This document shows, one piece after another, positions 45,147-55,290 of a stretch of DNA of 64,000 nt. How positions within the stretch are numbered: position 1 is the first letter of the stretch; every line of letters starts with the position of its first letter. The stretch is from assembly GCA_024707365.1 (NCBI GenBank), contig JANPZV010000002.1:1-64000 (forward strand), in the 5' to 3' direction. The notes under the pieces are model-generated. The model had not been told where the DNA came from, did no database searches, and worked only from the letters and a program-made list of their open reading frames with translations. This stretch comes from Terricaulis sp. GTDB taxonomy: Bacteria; Pseudomonadota; Alphaproteobacteria; Caulobacterales; Aquidulcibacteraceae. A program made the translations under genes and the position numbers.

Positions 45147-46536
45147 ATGATGCGATTAGGATTTATCCTCGCCCTTGGCGCCTGCGCCGCGCTTGGCGCG
45201 TGCGCGAGCACAAGCACAGGCGATGGCGGCGCCACGGAGAGCGAAGCGCGCAGCGCGTATGCGTCATCGTATCGGCCGCCCGCTTCGGTCCCGACGCTGC
45301 TGCGCGGGGCCACCGTGTTTGACGGCCTGGGCGGGGAGTTCGCCGAAACCGACGTGCTTATGATCGATGGCCGCATCAGCGCGGTGGGGCGCGGGCTTAG
45401 CGCGCCTGCGGGCGCAGAGGTGGTGGATGCAAGCGGCCGCTTTGTGACGCCCGGCATCATCGATGCGCACTCCCACCTTGGCGTTTACCCCTCGCCTTCA
45501 ATCCAGGCGACCTCGGACGGCAATGAAATGACGCGCCCCAACACGGCGGGCGTGTGGGCCGAACATTCGGTGTGGCCGCATGATCCGGGCTTTTGGCCGC
45601 GCGGTGGCGGGCGGCATCACCACGCTGCATATCCTGCCGGGCTCGGCCAATCTGTTTGGCGGGCGCGGCGTCACGGTGCGCCCGCTGCAGAATGCGCGCT
45701 CGGTGATGGAGATGAAGCTCCCCGACGCGCCGCAATCGTTGAAGATGGCGTGCGGCGAGAACCCTTCACGCGTTTATGGCTCGCGCAACCAATCGCCGGC
45801 GACCGGCATGGGCAATGTGGCCGGCTATCGCCAAGCTTTCGCGGCGGCGCGCGAATACAATCGCCGCGTCGAGCGCGCGGCCAACGGCAACGGCACGGCG
45901 CCGGATTTCAATCTTGAGATGGACACGCTCTCGGGCGTGCTCAACGGCGACATTCTGGTGCAATGGCATTGCTATCGCGCCGATGAAATGGCGCTGGCGA
46001 TCGAGATTTCCCACGAATTCGATTTCCAGATCGCGGCGTTCCATCACGGCGTGGAAGCCTACAAAATCCCTGATCTTCTGGCCGAAAACGGCATTTGCGC
46101 CGCGCTGTGGGCCGATTGGTGGGGCTTTAAGCTCGAAGCCTATGACGGCATCCGTGAGAACATTCCGTTCGTGCATGCGGGCGGAGCGTGCGCGATCGTG
46201 CATTCCGACAGCGATGTGGGCATCCAGCGGCTCAATCAGGAAGCGGCCAAGGCGCTCGCCGATGGCCGGCGCGCGGGGCTTTCGATCACGCGCGCCGAGG
46301 CGTGGACTTGGGTGTCCAGCAATCCGGCGCGGGCGCTTGGCATTTCAGAGCAAACCGGGGCGCTGACGCCGGGCTTGCGCGGCGATGTGGTGATCTGGTC
46401 GGCCGATCCGCTTTCCAGCTACGCGGTGGCGGAGCGGGTCTATCTGGATGGCGCGCTGATCTATGAGCGCGGGCGCGGGCAAGATCGCCAATCGGACTTT
46501 GAGCTTGGGCAAACCTATCTGGAGGGCGCGCAATGA
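45147..46536 (+). CDS. Exported amidohydrolase-family lipoprotein (frameshift)
   Basis: The product has a lipoprotein signal with lipobox LGAC (about residues 15-18) and then an imidazolonepropionase-like amidohydrolase domain. VTPGIIDAHSHLGVYPSPS holds the metal HxH, AAFHHGVEAYKIPDLL a further His pair, and VHSDSDVGIQRL the Asp. The C-terminal beta-sandwich ends LRGDVVIWSADPLS and AERVYLDGALIYERG. A T-run at 45591-45594 has one base too many; removal gives HDPGFGRAVAGGITTLHILPG and about 462 residues. Substrate is unknown; such exported enzymes may process peptides or modified amino acids. The stop overlaps the next gene (ATGA). Confidence 0.82.
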
Positions 46537-47795
46537 GAGTGCTGATTGCGTTTCTCTTCGCTTGCGTGATCGCATCGCCCGCTGCGGCGCAGAGCGTGCT
46601 GATCCGTGACGGGCGGGTCGTCACCAATGGCGGCGCCGGCATGATCGAGAATGGCGATGTGCTGATCGTCAATGGCCGCATCAGCGCGGTGGCGCCAACA
46701 TCGCCGCGCCAAGCGGGGCGCGCGTGATCGAGGCCGAGGGGCGCTTTGTCACCCCCGGCGCGTTCGCGGCCATGAGCGAGATCGGGCTCTCGGAAATTTC
46801 CGGCTCCGGCGCCCAGAATGATGCGAGCGTGAGCGGCGATCTGATTGCCGCGGCGGCCGATGCGGGCCGGGCCTTCAATCCCGCAGTGACGGCCATCGCC
46901 GTCACGCGCATGGAGGGGGTGACGCGGGCGGCGATCGCGCCATCGCGCACCTCGTCCATGTTTGGCGGGCGCGGGGCGCTGGTGTCGCTTTCAGGCGCGG
47001 CCGACAGCGTATTCCGGCCGGGCGCGTTCATGGTGCTAGAGTTGGGAGACGATGGCGCGCGCCGTACTGGCGGGTCGCGCGCCTCGATGTGGCCGGCCTT
47101 GGAAGCGGCGCTGCGCGACGCACGCGAATATCCCACCCGCTATCGCAGCGGGCAGGGCGGGGCCGTGCTGAATGAGATCGACGCCGCCGCAGTGCAGCCC
47201 TACGCGCGCGGGCAGGGCATGTTCCTGGTTCATATCGAAAATGCTGCGGACATCCGCCGCTTGATCGCCTTCAAACGCGCCAATCCGGGCATGCGCTTCG
47301 CCATTCATGGCGGAGCGGAGGCTTGGCAGGTCGCCAGCGAACTGGCCGCCGCCGACATTCCGGTGATCCTCGACCCGCTGGCGAACCTGCCGGATCGGTT
47401 CGAGCGGCTTTCGGCGCGGCTCGACAACGCGGCGCTGCTGCATGCGGCGGGCGTGCGGATCGCCATCGCGCCGGGGCCGGGCTCGGTGGACGCGCATCAG
47501 GCGCGGCTGGTGCTGCAATTGGCCGGCAACGCGGTGGCCAATGGGCTGCCCTGGGATGCGGCGTTCGCCGCTGTGACGCGCGGGCCGGCCGAGATTTTCG
47601 GCGTCGGCGCCCTCGCTGGGCCGGTTGGAACGCGGCTATCTCGGCGATGTGGTGATCTGGGACGGCGACCCTTTGCAGGTGACGAGCGCCCCGGTGGCGG
47701 TGTTTATCGACGGCGCGGAGCAGGAGCTTGTGTCCCGTCAGACCCGCCTGCGCGATCGTTACCACCCCAGCCGCCGCGCGGCAGCCACACGCTAG
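46533..47795 (+). CDS. Exported amidohydrolase-like protein lacking metal ligands (two frameshifts)
   Basis: A cleavable-type signal ([19 protein letters not shown]) precedes an amidohydrolase-like fold paired with the gene before. At the metal-site position it reads [19 protein letters not shown] instead of an HxH, so it is probably inactive or works differently; [14 protein letters not shown] and LRD-like tail [18 protein letters not shown] are present. Indels: one G missing at 46691-46692 ([20 protein letters not shown]) and one G too many at 47618-47620 ([20 protein letters not shown]). Corrected length is about 420 residues, stop 47793-47795. The two proteins probably form a heteromer. 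The following 176 bases are gene-free up to rpsB. Confidence 0.78.
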
Positions 47796-47971
47796 GAATA
47801 GGGGCGCAGGGAGCGGCTTGCGCCGCCGGCTGCGCCCCACTATATCCGCGCCTCACCACGCACGCGGGAGCGGCGGGGCGGTCTGAAAGCGGCCGTTTCC
47901 TCCATCCGGTCCTTAGGGAAATATTCCTAGGGTTCTCTCCCGCGGCGGCAAACCGGAAAAGGAACGATACG

Positions 47972-48784
47972 ATGGCGCTGCCTGAATTCAGCATGCGTCA
48001 GCTCTTGGAAGCTGGCGCGCACTTTGGACACCAGACCCACCGCTGGAACCCGAAGATGGATCGCTACATCTTCGGCGAAAAGTCCAACATCCACATTCTC
48101 GACCTGTCGCAGACCGTGCCGCTGCTGCACGCCGCGCTGGTTAAAGTGCGCGAAGTCGCCGCTGGCGGCGGGCGCGTGCTGTTCGTCGGCACCAAGCGCC
48201 AAGCGGCCGATCACATCAAATCCGCCGCGCAGCGTTCGGCGCAGTATTTCATCAACCAGCGCTGGCTGGGCGGCACGCTGACCAATTGGCAGACGGTTTC
48301 CAAGTCGATCGCGCGCCTGCGTGAGCTTGATCAGATCGTCAATGGCGGCTCGGTTGGCCTCACCAAGAAGGAAGTGCTGAACCTGACGCGCGAACGCGAC
48401 AAGCTCGATCGCTCGCTCGGCGGCATCGCCTCGATGGGCGGCATCCCGGATCTGATGTTCGTGATCGACACCAACAAGGAAGCGATCGCCATTCAGGAAG
48501 CCAAGAAGCTCGGCATCCCGGTTGTGGCCATCGTCGATTCCAATTGCGATCCCGATGAAGTCACCTTCCCGATTCCGGGCAATGACGATGCGGCGCGCGC
48601 GATCCAGCTCTATTGCGATCTGATCGCCGACGCTGTGCTCGATGGCCTGACCGAAGGCCAAGTGCGCGGCGGCGTGGATATCGGCGCTTCGGCCCGCCCG
48701 CCGGTTGAGGCGGTTGTAGCCGCTGAACGTGCGCCCGAGCCGGTGGAAAGCCCGATGGATGGGCCCAGCGGCGCGAATTACTGA
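47972..48784 (+). CDS. rpsB: 30S ribosomal protein S2
   Basis: S2 is needed late in small-subunit assembly and for S1 binding. The 270-residue protein shows [73 protein letters not shown] and [20 protein letters not shown]. The ATG at 47972 has AAGGAA ten bases upstream; open frame further upstream belongs to the tail region of the amidohydrolase and is not coding for S2. A weak palindrome, TAGGGAAATATTCCTA, lies about 45 bases before the start. rpsB leads the operon rpsB-tsf-pyrH-frr. Intact. Confidence 0.97.
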   Translation: MALPEFSMRQLLEAGAHFGHQTHRWNPKMDRYIFGEKSNIHILDLSQTVPLLHAALVKVREVAAGGGRVLFVGTKRQAADHIKSAAQRSAQYFINQRWLGGTLTNWQTVSKSIARLRELDQIVNGGSVGLTKKEVLNLTRERDKLDRSLGGIASMGGIPDLMFVIDTNKEAIAIQEAKKLGIPVVAIVDSNCDPDEVTFPIPGNDDAARAIQLYCDLIADAVLDGLTEGQVRGGVDIGASARPPVEAVVAAERAPEPVESPMDGPSGANY

Positions 48785-48805
48785 CACGCCTTTGCGCTTT
48801 GTTTG

Positions 48806-48829
48806 AGCGGGTTCGGCAAACGAACCGCT
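48806..48829 (+). promoter_or_regulatory. Hairpin in the rpsB-tsf gap
   Basis: AGCGGGTTCG (48806-48815), GCAAA and CGAACCGCT (48821-48829) form a nine-pair stem with one bulged G. There is no U-tract, so it is more likely an mRNA processing or partial-termination signal separating rpsB from tsf than a full terminator. Confidence 0.5.
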
Positions 48830-48850
48830 GAAAATTTAGGAGAATGACAG

Positions 48851-49783
48851 ATGGCGGAAATCACCGCTGCGCTGGTCAAAGAACTGCGCGAAAGAACCGG
48901 CGTTGGCATGATGGATTGCAAGAAAGCGCTGGCTGAAACCAATGGCGACATCGAAGCCGCCGTTGATTGGCTGCGCGCCAAGGGCTTGTCCAAAGCTGCC
49001 AAAAAAGCCGATCGCGCCGCCGCCGAAGGCGTGGTCGCAGCCGCGCTCTCGGGCAACACCGGCGCGCTGATTGAGCTCAACTCGGAAACCGACTTCGTGG
49101 CCCGCAACGCGGACTTCCAGAAGGCGGCGCTGAGCTACGCCCAATTGGCGCTGACCGCGGCCGATCGCGATGCGCTGCTCGCCTCCAAGGCGGGCGTGGG
49201 CACGGTGCAGGATGAAGTTACGCAACTGATCGCCACGATCGGGGAGAACATCACGCTGCGCCGTTCGGCCAAGCTGAGCGTCGAAAACGGCGTGATCGCG
49301 GCCTACGTGCACAACGCCATCACCGAAGGCGTTGGCCGCATCGGCGTGCTTGTCGCCATCGAGTCGACTGGCGACAAAGCGGCGCTGGAAAAGTTCGGCA
49401 AGGGCGTGGCGATGCACATCGCCGCCTCCAACCCGCTGGCGCTGACCGAGAAGGACATCGACGCCGATCGCGTTGAGCGTGAAAAGCAGGTGCTGAAGGA
49501 TCAGATCAAGGAAGATCCCAAAGCCCAAGGCAAGCCCGATCAAGTCATCGAAAAGATGCTCGAAGGGCGTCTGCGCAAATTCTACGAGGAATCTGTGCTG
49601 CTTAAGCAGGCGTTCGTGATGAACCCGGAACAAACCGTCGAAGCGGCGGCCGCTGACGCGGCCAAGGCGGCGGGCGCGCCGGTTGCGGTCAAGGCCTTCG
49701 TACGCTTTGGCGTGGGCGAAGGCGTTGAGAAGAAGGCCGATGATTTCGCTGCCGAAGTGGCGGCGATGTCGAAAAAGGACTAA
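48851..49783 (+). CDS. tsf: Elongation factor Ts
   Basis: EF-Ts is the guanine-nucleotide exchange factor for EF-Tu. The 310-residue protein starts [26 protein letters not shown] and shows the signature [10 protein letters not shown], then [11 protein letters not shown] and [11 protein letters not shown]; the C-terminal [28 protein letters not shown] is complete in pieces typical of the family. AGGAGA precedes the ATG at 48851. Intact. Confidence 0.97.
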   Translation: MAEITAALVKELRERTGVGMMDCKKALAETNGDIEAAVDWLRAKGLSKAAKKADRAAAEGVVAAALSGNTGALIELNSETDFVARNADFQKAALSYAQLALTAADRDALLASKAGVGTVQDEVTQLIATIGENITLRRSAKLSVENGVIAAYVHNAITEGVGRIGVLVAIESTGDKAALEKFGKGVAMHIAASNPLALTEKDIDADRVEREKQVLKDQIKEDPKAQGKPDQVIEKMLEGRLRKFYEESVLLKQAFVMNPEQTVEAAAADAAKAAGAPVAVKAFVRFGVGEGVEKKADDFAAEVAAMSKKD

Positions 49784-49792
49784 CGCACAAAT

Positions 49793-49826
49793 CCGCCGCC
49801 GTTTGGCTTTGCGCCGACGGCGGCGG
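49793..49826 (+). promoter_or_regulatory. Hairpin in the tsf-pyrH gap
   Basis: CCGCCGCCGT at 49793-49802 pairs perfectly with ACGGCGGCGG at 49817-49826 around a 14-base loop. It starts nine bases after the tsf stop. No T-run follows, so it may attenuate or stabilise rather than terminate. Confidence 0.55.
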
Positions 49827-49866
49827 TCGCGTTATGGTGCGCCGGCCCTTCAAGCTGGATGACCCG

Positions 49867-50613
49867 ATGAGCGTCGCTGAAACCATTGCGGACCCCGCGC
49901 CCGCGCGCACCTACAAGCGCGTTCTGCTGAAAATTTCCGGCGAAGCGCTGATGGGCGATGGCCAATACGGCATCGACCAGGCGGTTTGCGAGCGTATCGC
50001 CCAGGAAGTGCTCGACGCGGCCAATGGCGGGGCCGAAATCTGCCTTGTTATCGGCGGTGGGAACATTTTCCGCGGCGTGCAGGGTGCGGCCAAGGGCATG
50101 GAGCGCGCCAGCGCCGATTATATGGGCATGCTGGCCACGGTGATGAACGCGCTGGCCATGCAGAACGCGATCGAGAGCCTTGGCGGCAAGGCGCGCGTTC
50201 TCTCTGCCATCCCGATGACGAGCGTGTGCGAGCCTTACATTCGCCGCCGCGCGCTGCGCCACATGGAAAAGGGCCGGATCGTGATTTTCGCCGCCGGCAC
50301 CGGCAATCCGTTTTTCACCACCGACACCGCCGCCGCTTTGCGCGCCGCCGAGATGGGCGCTGACGCGCTGCTCAAGGGCACGCAGGTGGATGGGGTTTAC
50401 ACCGCCGATCCCAAGAAAGATCCGAACGCGACCCGCTACGATCAGCTCAGCTATCATGAAGTGCTGGCGCGCGATCTCAAAGTGATGGACGCCTCGGCGG
50501 TTTCACTGATGCGCGACAACGGCATCCCGATTGTCGTGTTTTCAATTCACAAGCGCGGCGGGCTTGCCGATGTGCTCGCCGGCCGCGGCGTTTGCACCAC
50601 CATCACTGATTAG
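49867..50613 (+). CDS. pyrH: Uridylate kinase
   Basis: PyrH phosphorylates UMP to UDP and is usually a GTP-regulated hexamer. The 248-residue protein shows [72 protein letters not shown] and [17 protein letters not shown] chose the ATG at 49867; one at 49834 would add eleven residues but lies inside the extended hairpin region, and neither has a strong ribosome site. Intact. Confidence 0.95.
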   Translation: MSVAETIADPAPARTYKRVLLKISGEALMGDGQYGIDQAVCERIAQEVLDAANGGAEICLVIGGGNIFRGVQGAAKGMERASADYMGMLATVMNALAMQNAIESLGGKARVLSAIPMTSVCEPYIRRRALRHMEKGRIVIFAAGTGNPFFTTDTAAALRAAEMGADALLKGTQVDGVYTADPKKDPNATRYDQLSYHEVLARDLKVMDASAVSLMRDNGIPIVVFSIHKRGGLADVLAGRGVCTTITD

Positions 50614-50623
50614 GACAACGACC

Positions 50624-51187
50624 ATGGCGAGCGCGCCCTTCAAACTCGACGATTATAAAAAGCGCATGGATGGCGCGCTGACATCGCTGCAGCATGAATT
50701 CAGCGGCCTGCGCACGGGGCGGGCCTCAACGGCGCTGCTCGATCCGATCATGGTGGAGGCCTATGGCGCAAGCACGCCGCTCAATCAGGTGGCCAACGTC
50801 TCGGTGCCCGAGCCGCGTATGATCGCGGTGACGGTGTGGGACAAATCCACCGTGGGCGCTGTCGATAAGGCGATCCGCGCCTCCAATCTCGGGCTTAACC
50901 CGATCATCGACGGGCAGACGCTGCGCATTCCAATCCCGCCGCTGACAGGCGAACGCCGCGCAGAGCTTGCCAAGGTCGCCGGCAAATATGCCGAAACGGC
51001 GCGCATCGCTGTGCGCAATGTGCGCCGCGATGCGATGGATCATTTGAAGAAAGCCGAAAAAGACGGCCTCATCAGCCAGGACGAGCAAAAGCGTCACGGT
51101 GAGGAAGTGCAGAAGGCGACGGACGATCACATCAAAAAGATCGATGACTCGCTCAAGCACAAAGAGGATGAGATCACTCAGGTCTGA
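50624..51187 (+). CDS. frr: Ribosome recycling factor
   Basis: RRF splits the post-termination ribosome with EF-G. The 187-residue protein shows [69 protein letters not shown] and [17 protein letters not shown], forming the tRNA-mimic helical bundle. The ATG at 50624 follows pyrH by ten bases; uppS begins six bases after the stop. Intact. Confidence 0.96.
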   Translation: MASAPFKLDDYKKRMDGALTSLQHEFSGLRTGRASTALLDPIMVEAYGASTPLNQVANVSVPEPRMIAVTVWDKSTVGAVDKAIRASNLGLNPIIDGQTLRIPIPPLTGERRAELAKVAGKYAETARIAVRNVRRDAMDHLKKAEKDGLISQDEQKRHGEEVQKATDDHIKKIDDSLKHKEDEITQV

Positions 51188-51193
51188 CGGGCC

Positions 51194-51927
51194 ATGTCCG
51201 CCGCTCCGCCCGCCCAACCGCCGCCGCGCCACGTGGCCATCATCATGGATGGGAACGGCCGCTGGGCGAAGCTGCGCAACCGCCCGCGCACCTTTGGCCA
51301 CAGCGAAGGCGTTGAAGCGCTGCGGCGCGCGGTGGAAGCGGCGGGCGATCTTGGCGTGCGTTATCTTACGGTGTTTGGCTTCTCCACGGAGAATTGGCGC
51401 CGTCCGGCCGCCGAGATCAACGCGCTGTTTGATCTCTTGCGGCTCTATGTGGCGCGCGATCTTGACCGGCTAATCAAGGAGGGCGTGCGCGTGCGCGTCA
51501 TCGGCGCCCGCGCGGGGCTTGCGCCCGATATCGCGTCGATCATCGACAATGCCGAGACGCGTACGCGCCACAACGATCAGCTCAACCTCACCATCGCCTT
51601 CAATTATGGCGGCCAAGATGAGATCGCCCGCGCGGCGCGGCGCATCGCCGAGGAGGCCGCAGCAGGCCGGCTCAAGCCCGACGAGGTGGATGTGGCGCGC
51701 TTTGAGAGCTTCCTTGATTGCGCCGAATTGCCTGCGCCCGATCTCCTGGTGCGCACCTCGGGCGAGAGCAGGCTTTCAAATTTCATGCTCTGGCAAGCGG
51801 CGTATTCTGAGCTTGTGTTCCTCGACGTGCTGTGGCCCGATTTCGATAAGAGCGCGCTCGAAGCGGCGATTGCGCAATTTAATAGCCGCGAACGCCGCTT
51901 TGGGGGAGCGACCCTGGCACACCATGA
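51194..51927 (+). CDS. uppS: Undecaprenyl diphosphate synthase (C-terminal frame uncertain)
   Basis: UppS condenses isopentenyl diphosphate to the C55 carrier used for cell wall and LPS assembly. RHVAIIMDGNGRWAKLRNR carries the catalytic Asp; GHSEGVEALRRAV, FGFSTENWRRP, NYGGQDEIARAARR and LVRTSGESRLSNFMLW with AAYSELVF follow. As sequenced there is no stop before cdsA. If the G-run at 51902-51906 lacks one base, the protein ends RRFGGSDPGTP at the TGA 51925-51927, overlapping the cdsA ATG, which is the expected layout and about 244 residues. A natural UppS-CdsA fusion is the alternative. Confidence 0.88.
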
Positions 51928-52774
51928 GCCAGAGCCGGATGCGCAAGCGCGTCGTGATTGGTCAGATCTCGGCGCACGGATCGTATCGGGCCTGGTGTTG
52001 GCGATCGGCGGGCTGATCGCCGCCTGGCATGGCGGGGCGTGGCTCGCCGGCGCGTGCGGGGCGGCGGTGGTGGTGATGAGCTATGAATGGGCGCGCATGA
52101 GCGAGCCTGAGGCCACAATGCCGGCTTTCCTGTTCGCGCTCGCCGGCTCGCTTGGGGCGGTGATGTTCGCCAGTTGGAACCAGCTTGCGCTGGGGGTGGG
52201 CTGGATGGGCGCGTGCGCTGCGGTGTCCGCGCTGCGCCGGCGCAGCTTCGGTGCGGTCTTGGAGACGCTTGGCGGCACGCTTTATGTCGGCTTGCCTTGC
52301 GCCCTGTTCCTCTGGCTGCGTGATCGCGCGCCCGAGGGGCTTGAGACGATCCTCACGCTGTTCAGCGTGATTTGGGCGGCGGACATTTTCGCCTATTTCG
52401 GCGGTAAGCTGATCGGCGGGCCGAAGATCGCGCGCGGGCTTTCGCCCAATAAGACTTGGTCCGGCATCGTTACGGGCGCGGCGGCCGGGGCGCTCGCCGG
52501 GGCGGCATGCGGCGCTGTGTTCGGCGCCGCGGGGGCCATGATCGGGATATGGCTGGCGCTTGGCGCGCTCATCGCCTTCACTGGGCTGATGGGCGATCTG
52601 TTTGAATCTTTCCTGAAACGGCGGTTTGGCGTGAAGGACGCATCGCGCATCATTCCCGGCCATGGCGGCGTGCTCGACCGGATCGACGGCTTGATGGCCG
52701 CGACGCTGCTGACCGGGGCTGTGCTGGCCGCTTGGCCCGGCCTTTCGGCATGGCTGATCGGAGACGGGCTGTGA
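51924..52774 (+). CDS. cdsA: Phosphatidate cytidylyltransferase (start uncertain)
   Basis: CdsA makes CDP-diacylglycerol, the precursor of all bacterial phospholipids. It is an eight-helix-type membrane protein, from LGARIVSGLVLAIGGLIAAW to the C-terminal signature FLKRRFGVKDASRIIPGHGG followed by VLDRIDG, which is complete. The preceding helices include AADIFAYFGGKLIGGPKIAR and SPNKTWSG. The expected ATG is at 51924 (MSQSRMRKR...), but that frame must shift once, between about 51945 and 51965, to reach LGARIVSG; the frame that is open without a shift runs in from uppS. Its stop overlaps dxr as GTGA. Confidence 0.88.
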
Positions 52775-53964
52775 GCGCCGATGGCCGCAGCGTCTCGATC
52801 CTTGGGGTCACGGGCTCGATTGGGCAGAGCACCATCGCGGTGATCGAGGAGCTGCGCGCCCAAGGCGCGCACATCCCGGTGGAGGCGGTGACCGCCGGGG
52901 CGAATTTGCAAGGGCTCGCTGAAGCGTGCCGGCGGCTAAGGCCGAAATTTGCGGCCGTCGCGGATCCAAACCAGCTTGAAGCGGCGCGCGCCGCGCTTGC
53001 CGGGCTCGACATCGCGGTCGGTGCGGGGCCCAGCGCGCTGGAGGACGCCGCGGCCAGGCCCGCCGCCTGGGTGATGTCGGCCATTGTGGGCGCAGCGGGG
53101 CTTGCGCCGACGCTGGCGGCGATCCGGCGTGGGGCCTTGGTGGCGCTGGCCAACAAGGAATGTCTGGTCTCGGCCGGGCCGCTCATGCTGAAGGCGGCGG
53201 CCGACCATGGCGCCACGCTGCTGCCGGTTGATTCTGAGCACAACGCCATCTTCCAAGTGCTGACCCACCCCGAACGGGTGGAGAAACTGACGCTGACAGC
53301 ATCCGGCGGCCCGTTCCGCACCGCCACGCGGGAGATCATGGCGCGCGCCAGCCCGGCCCAAGCCTGCGCCCACCCGCGCTGGTCCATGGGGCGGAAAATC
53401 TCCGTCGATTCCGCGACGCTGATGAATAAGGGGCTGGAGCTGATCGAGGCCTCCTATTTATTTGGTTTAGAAGAGAAATTTATCGACGTCGTGATCCACC
53501 CCGAGAGCGTGGTGCACTCTTTTGCGCATTTCGTGGACGGCTCGGTGTTGGCCCAATTGGGCTCGCCGGACATGCGCATCCCGATCGCCTACACGCTCAG
53601 CTGGCCCGATCGCGCCAAGGTTTCGACCGAGCGGCTGGATCTGGCCGGGCTCAAAAGCCTGAATTTCGAGGCGCCGGACCCTGAGCTGTTTCCTGCGCTG
53701 CGGCTTTGCCGCGCCGCGCTGCGGACGGGGCCTTTGGCTGCGGCGGCGCTCAATGCGGCCAATGAGGAGGCGGTGGCGGCCTTCCTGGCGGGCCGGATCG
53801 GGTTCCTCGACATCGCCAGGGTGGTTGAAGATGTTTTGGCCCACCTGGAGGCCGAGGCAGCGCCCATCGCAAAATCGCCTTCATCTTTCGATGAGGTAGG
53901 GGCGATGGATGGGGCCGCCCGGCGGGCGGCGCTAGAGATTGCGGGAAGTCTGACGGCAGCCTAA
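52771..53964 (+). CDS. dxr: 1-deoxy-D-xylulose-5-phosphate reductoisomerase
   Basis: Dxr commits carbon to the MEP isoprenoid pathway. The 397-residue protein has the NADPH loop SILGVTGSIGQSTIAVIEE, ALANKECLVSAGPLM, the metal-site segment VDSEHNAIFQVL, TASGGPFRT and MGRKISVDSATLMNKGLELIEA (core KISVDSATLMNKGLE), and HPESVVHSFAHFVDGSVLAQ. The start is a GTG overlapping the cdsA stop. Intact. Confidence 0.96.
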   Translation: MSADGRSVSILGVTGSIGQSTIAVIEELRAQGAHIPVEAVTAGANLQGLAEACRRLRPKFAAVADPNQLEAARAALAGLDIAVGAGPSALEDAAARPAAWVMSAIVGAAGLAPTLAAIRRGALVALANKECLVSAGPLMLKAAADHGATLLPVDSEHNAIFQVLTHPERVEKLTLTASGGPFRTATREIMARASPAQACAHPRWSMGRKISVDSATLMNKGLELIEASYLFGLEEKFIDVVIHPESVVHSFAHFVDGSVLAQLGSPDMRIPIAYTLSWPDRAKVSTERLDLAGLKSLNFEAPDPELFPALRLCRAALRTGPLAAAALNAANEEAVAAFLAGRIGFLDIARVVEDVLAHLEAEAAPIAKSPSSFDEVGAMDGAARRAALEIAGSLTAA

Positions 53965-54013
53965 GGCTGACCGGCGCCCCCTAGGATCAAGGCGCGCGGA
54001 GGAAGCGGGTCGA

Positions 54014-55203
54014 ATGCCGGACTTCTTGGGTTATCTGCTGCTCTCAGCATTTTCATTCGTGCTGGTGCTGAGCGTTGTGGTGTTCGTGCACGAGCTTGGC
54101 CATTTCCAGGTTGCGCGCTGGCGCGGCGTGGCGATCGACACCTTCTCGATCGGCTTCGGCAAAACGCTGCTGGGATGGCGCGACAAGCAGGGCGTTCAAT
54201 GGAAGGTCGGCGCGTTGCCGCTGGGCGGCTATGTGAAATTCGCTGACGATGCGGACGCGATGTCCACCGGCCCGCGCGAAAAAAATGATGATCCCCAAGC
54301 GATCGCCGAAGCGCGCGCGAAGGGGCTTTTCCATGCGCAGCCTTTGCTCACACGCGCGCTTGTGGTGGCGGCGGGGCCAGTCACCAATTTCGTTTTCTCG
54401 ATACTCGCCTTTGCCGCGATCGCGCTCATTATGGGCCGGGATGCGACAGACTACGCCAATGTGCCAGCGCGCATTTCGGCGGTGGCCGAAGCGAGCCCGG
54501 CGGCAGACGCAGGGCTTCAGGCGGGCGATGTGGTGCTGAGCATCGATGGCCGCGCCATCGCAAACTTCACCGAATTTCAGGCGGCCGTGGCCGCAGCGCC
54601 GGAGCAGACGCTGACTTTCCAGATCGAGCGTGACGGCGTGCGCAGCGCGATCAGCGCCACGCCGCGCCGTGAAGGCGCGCGCGGCCTGATCGGCGTCTAT
54701 GGGCCGCTGGTGCTCGACTCAGAGCGCCGCATTGAGCGCTATGGCCCGATCAGCGCGATCGGCGCGGGCGCGGCCAATACGTGGGATATCGTCGCCAAGA
54801 CGGGCCAGTATATCGGCGCGATCTTCGCCGGCCGCGAATCGGGGACCAGATCGCCGGCCCCGTCGGCATTTTCAATGTTTCAGGCCAAGTGGCGTCGAGC
54901 GCGCTGAACGGCGGGCCGTCTGATGGCGGCGGGTTGCTGCCGCGCCTGGGCCTTTTGGCGCTTTCGCTTTTGTCGCTTGCGGCGGTGCTTTCGGTGGCGG
55001 TGGGCATCGTCAATTTGTTGCCGATCCCGATCCTCGATGGCGGGCACTTGCTGTTTTACGCCATCGAAGGCGTGCGCGGGGGCAAGCCGCTGCCGGCGGT
55101 TGCACAGGAATGGGCCTACCGCGCCGGATTCGCCGTGATGGCGAGTTTGTTTTTGTTCGCCACCTGGAACGATATCACGCGCCTGCTTCCGGGCGCGCAG
55201 TAG
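54014..55203 (+). CDS. rseP: Site-2 protease RseP/RasP (frameshift)
   Basis: An inner-membrane zinc protease that cleaves anti-sigma factors and remnant signal peptides. The active-site VVFVHELGHFQVARWRGVAI (HExxH) lies in helix 1; a PDZ domain (SPAADAGLQAGDVVLSIDGRA) is at about residues 160-200, and the third ligand is in VNLLPIPILDGGHLLFYAIE. One G is missing in the run at 54841-54844; restoring it gives RESGDQIAGPVGIFNVSGQV and about 396 residues. It is followed by bamA, as in most proteobacteria. Confidence 0.94.
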
Positions 55204-55252
55204 CAGCGCCTCGTCCTTGTCTTTATCGGCGGGATGGGGTCTTAAAAATCAA

Positions 55253-55273
55253 CAGGCGCGGGGGAAGCGCCTG
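55253..55273 (+). promoter_or_regulatory. Small hairpin in the bamA leader
   Basis: CAGGCGC (55253-55259), GGGGGAA, GCGCCTG (55267-55273) gives a perfect 7-bp stem 17 bases before the bamA start. TCTTAAAAATCAA just upstream is AT-rich, so a promoter may lie there. The hairpin could modulate translation of bamA; this is speculative. Confidence 0.4.
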
Positions 55274-55290
55274 AATGCGTCGAGGGCTTG

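Noticed and set aside
46724..48784. Long frame linking an amidohydrolase to ribosomal protein S2
   Set aside because: The amidohydrolase leaves this frame at 47618-47620 and ends at 47795. The rest up to 47971 has no protein-like sequence, and rpsB has its own start and ribosome site.
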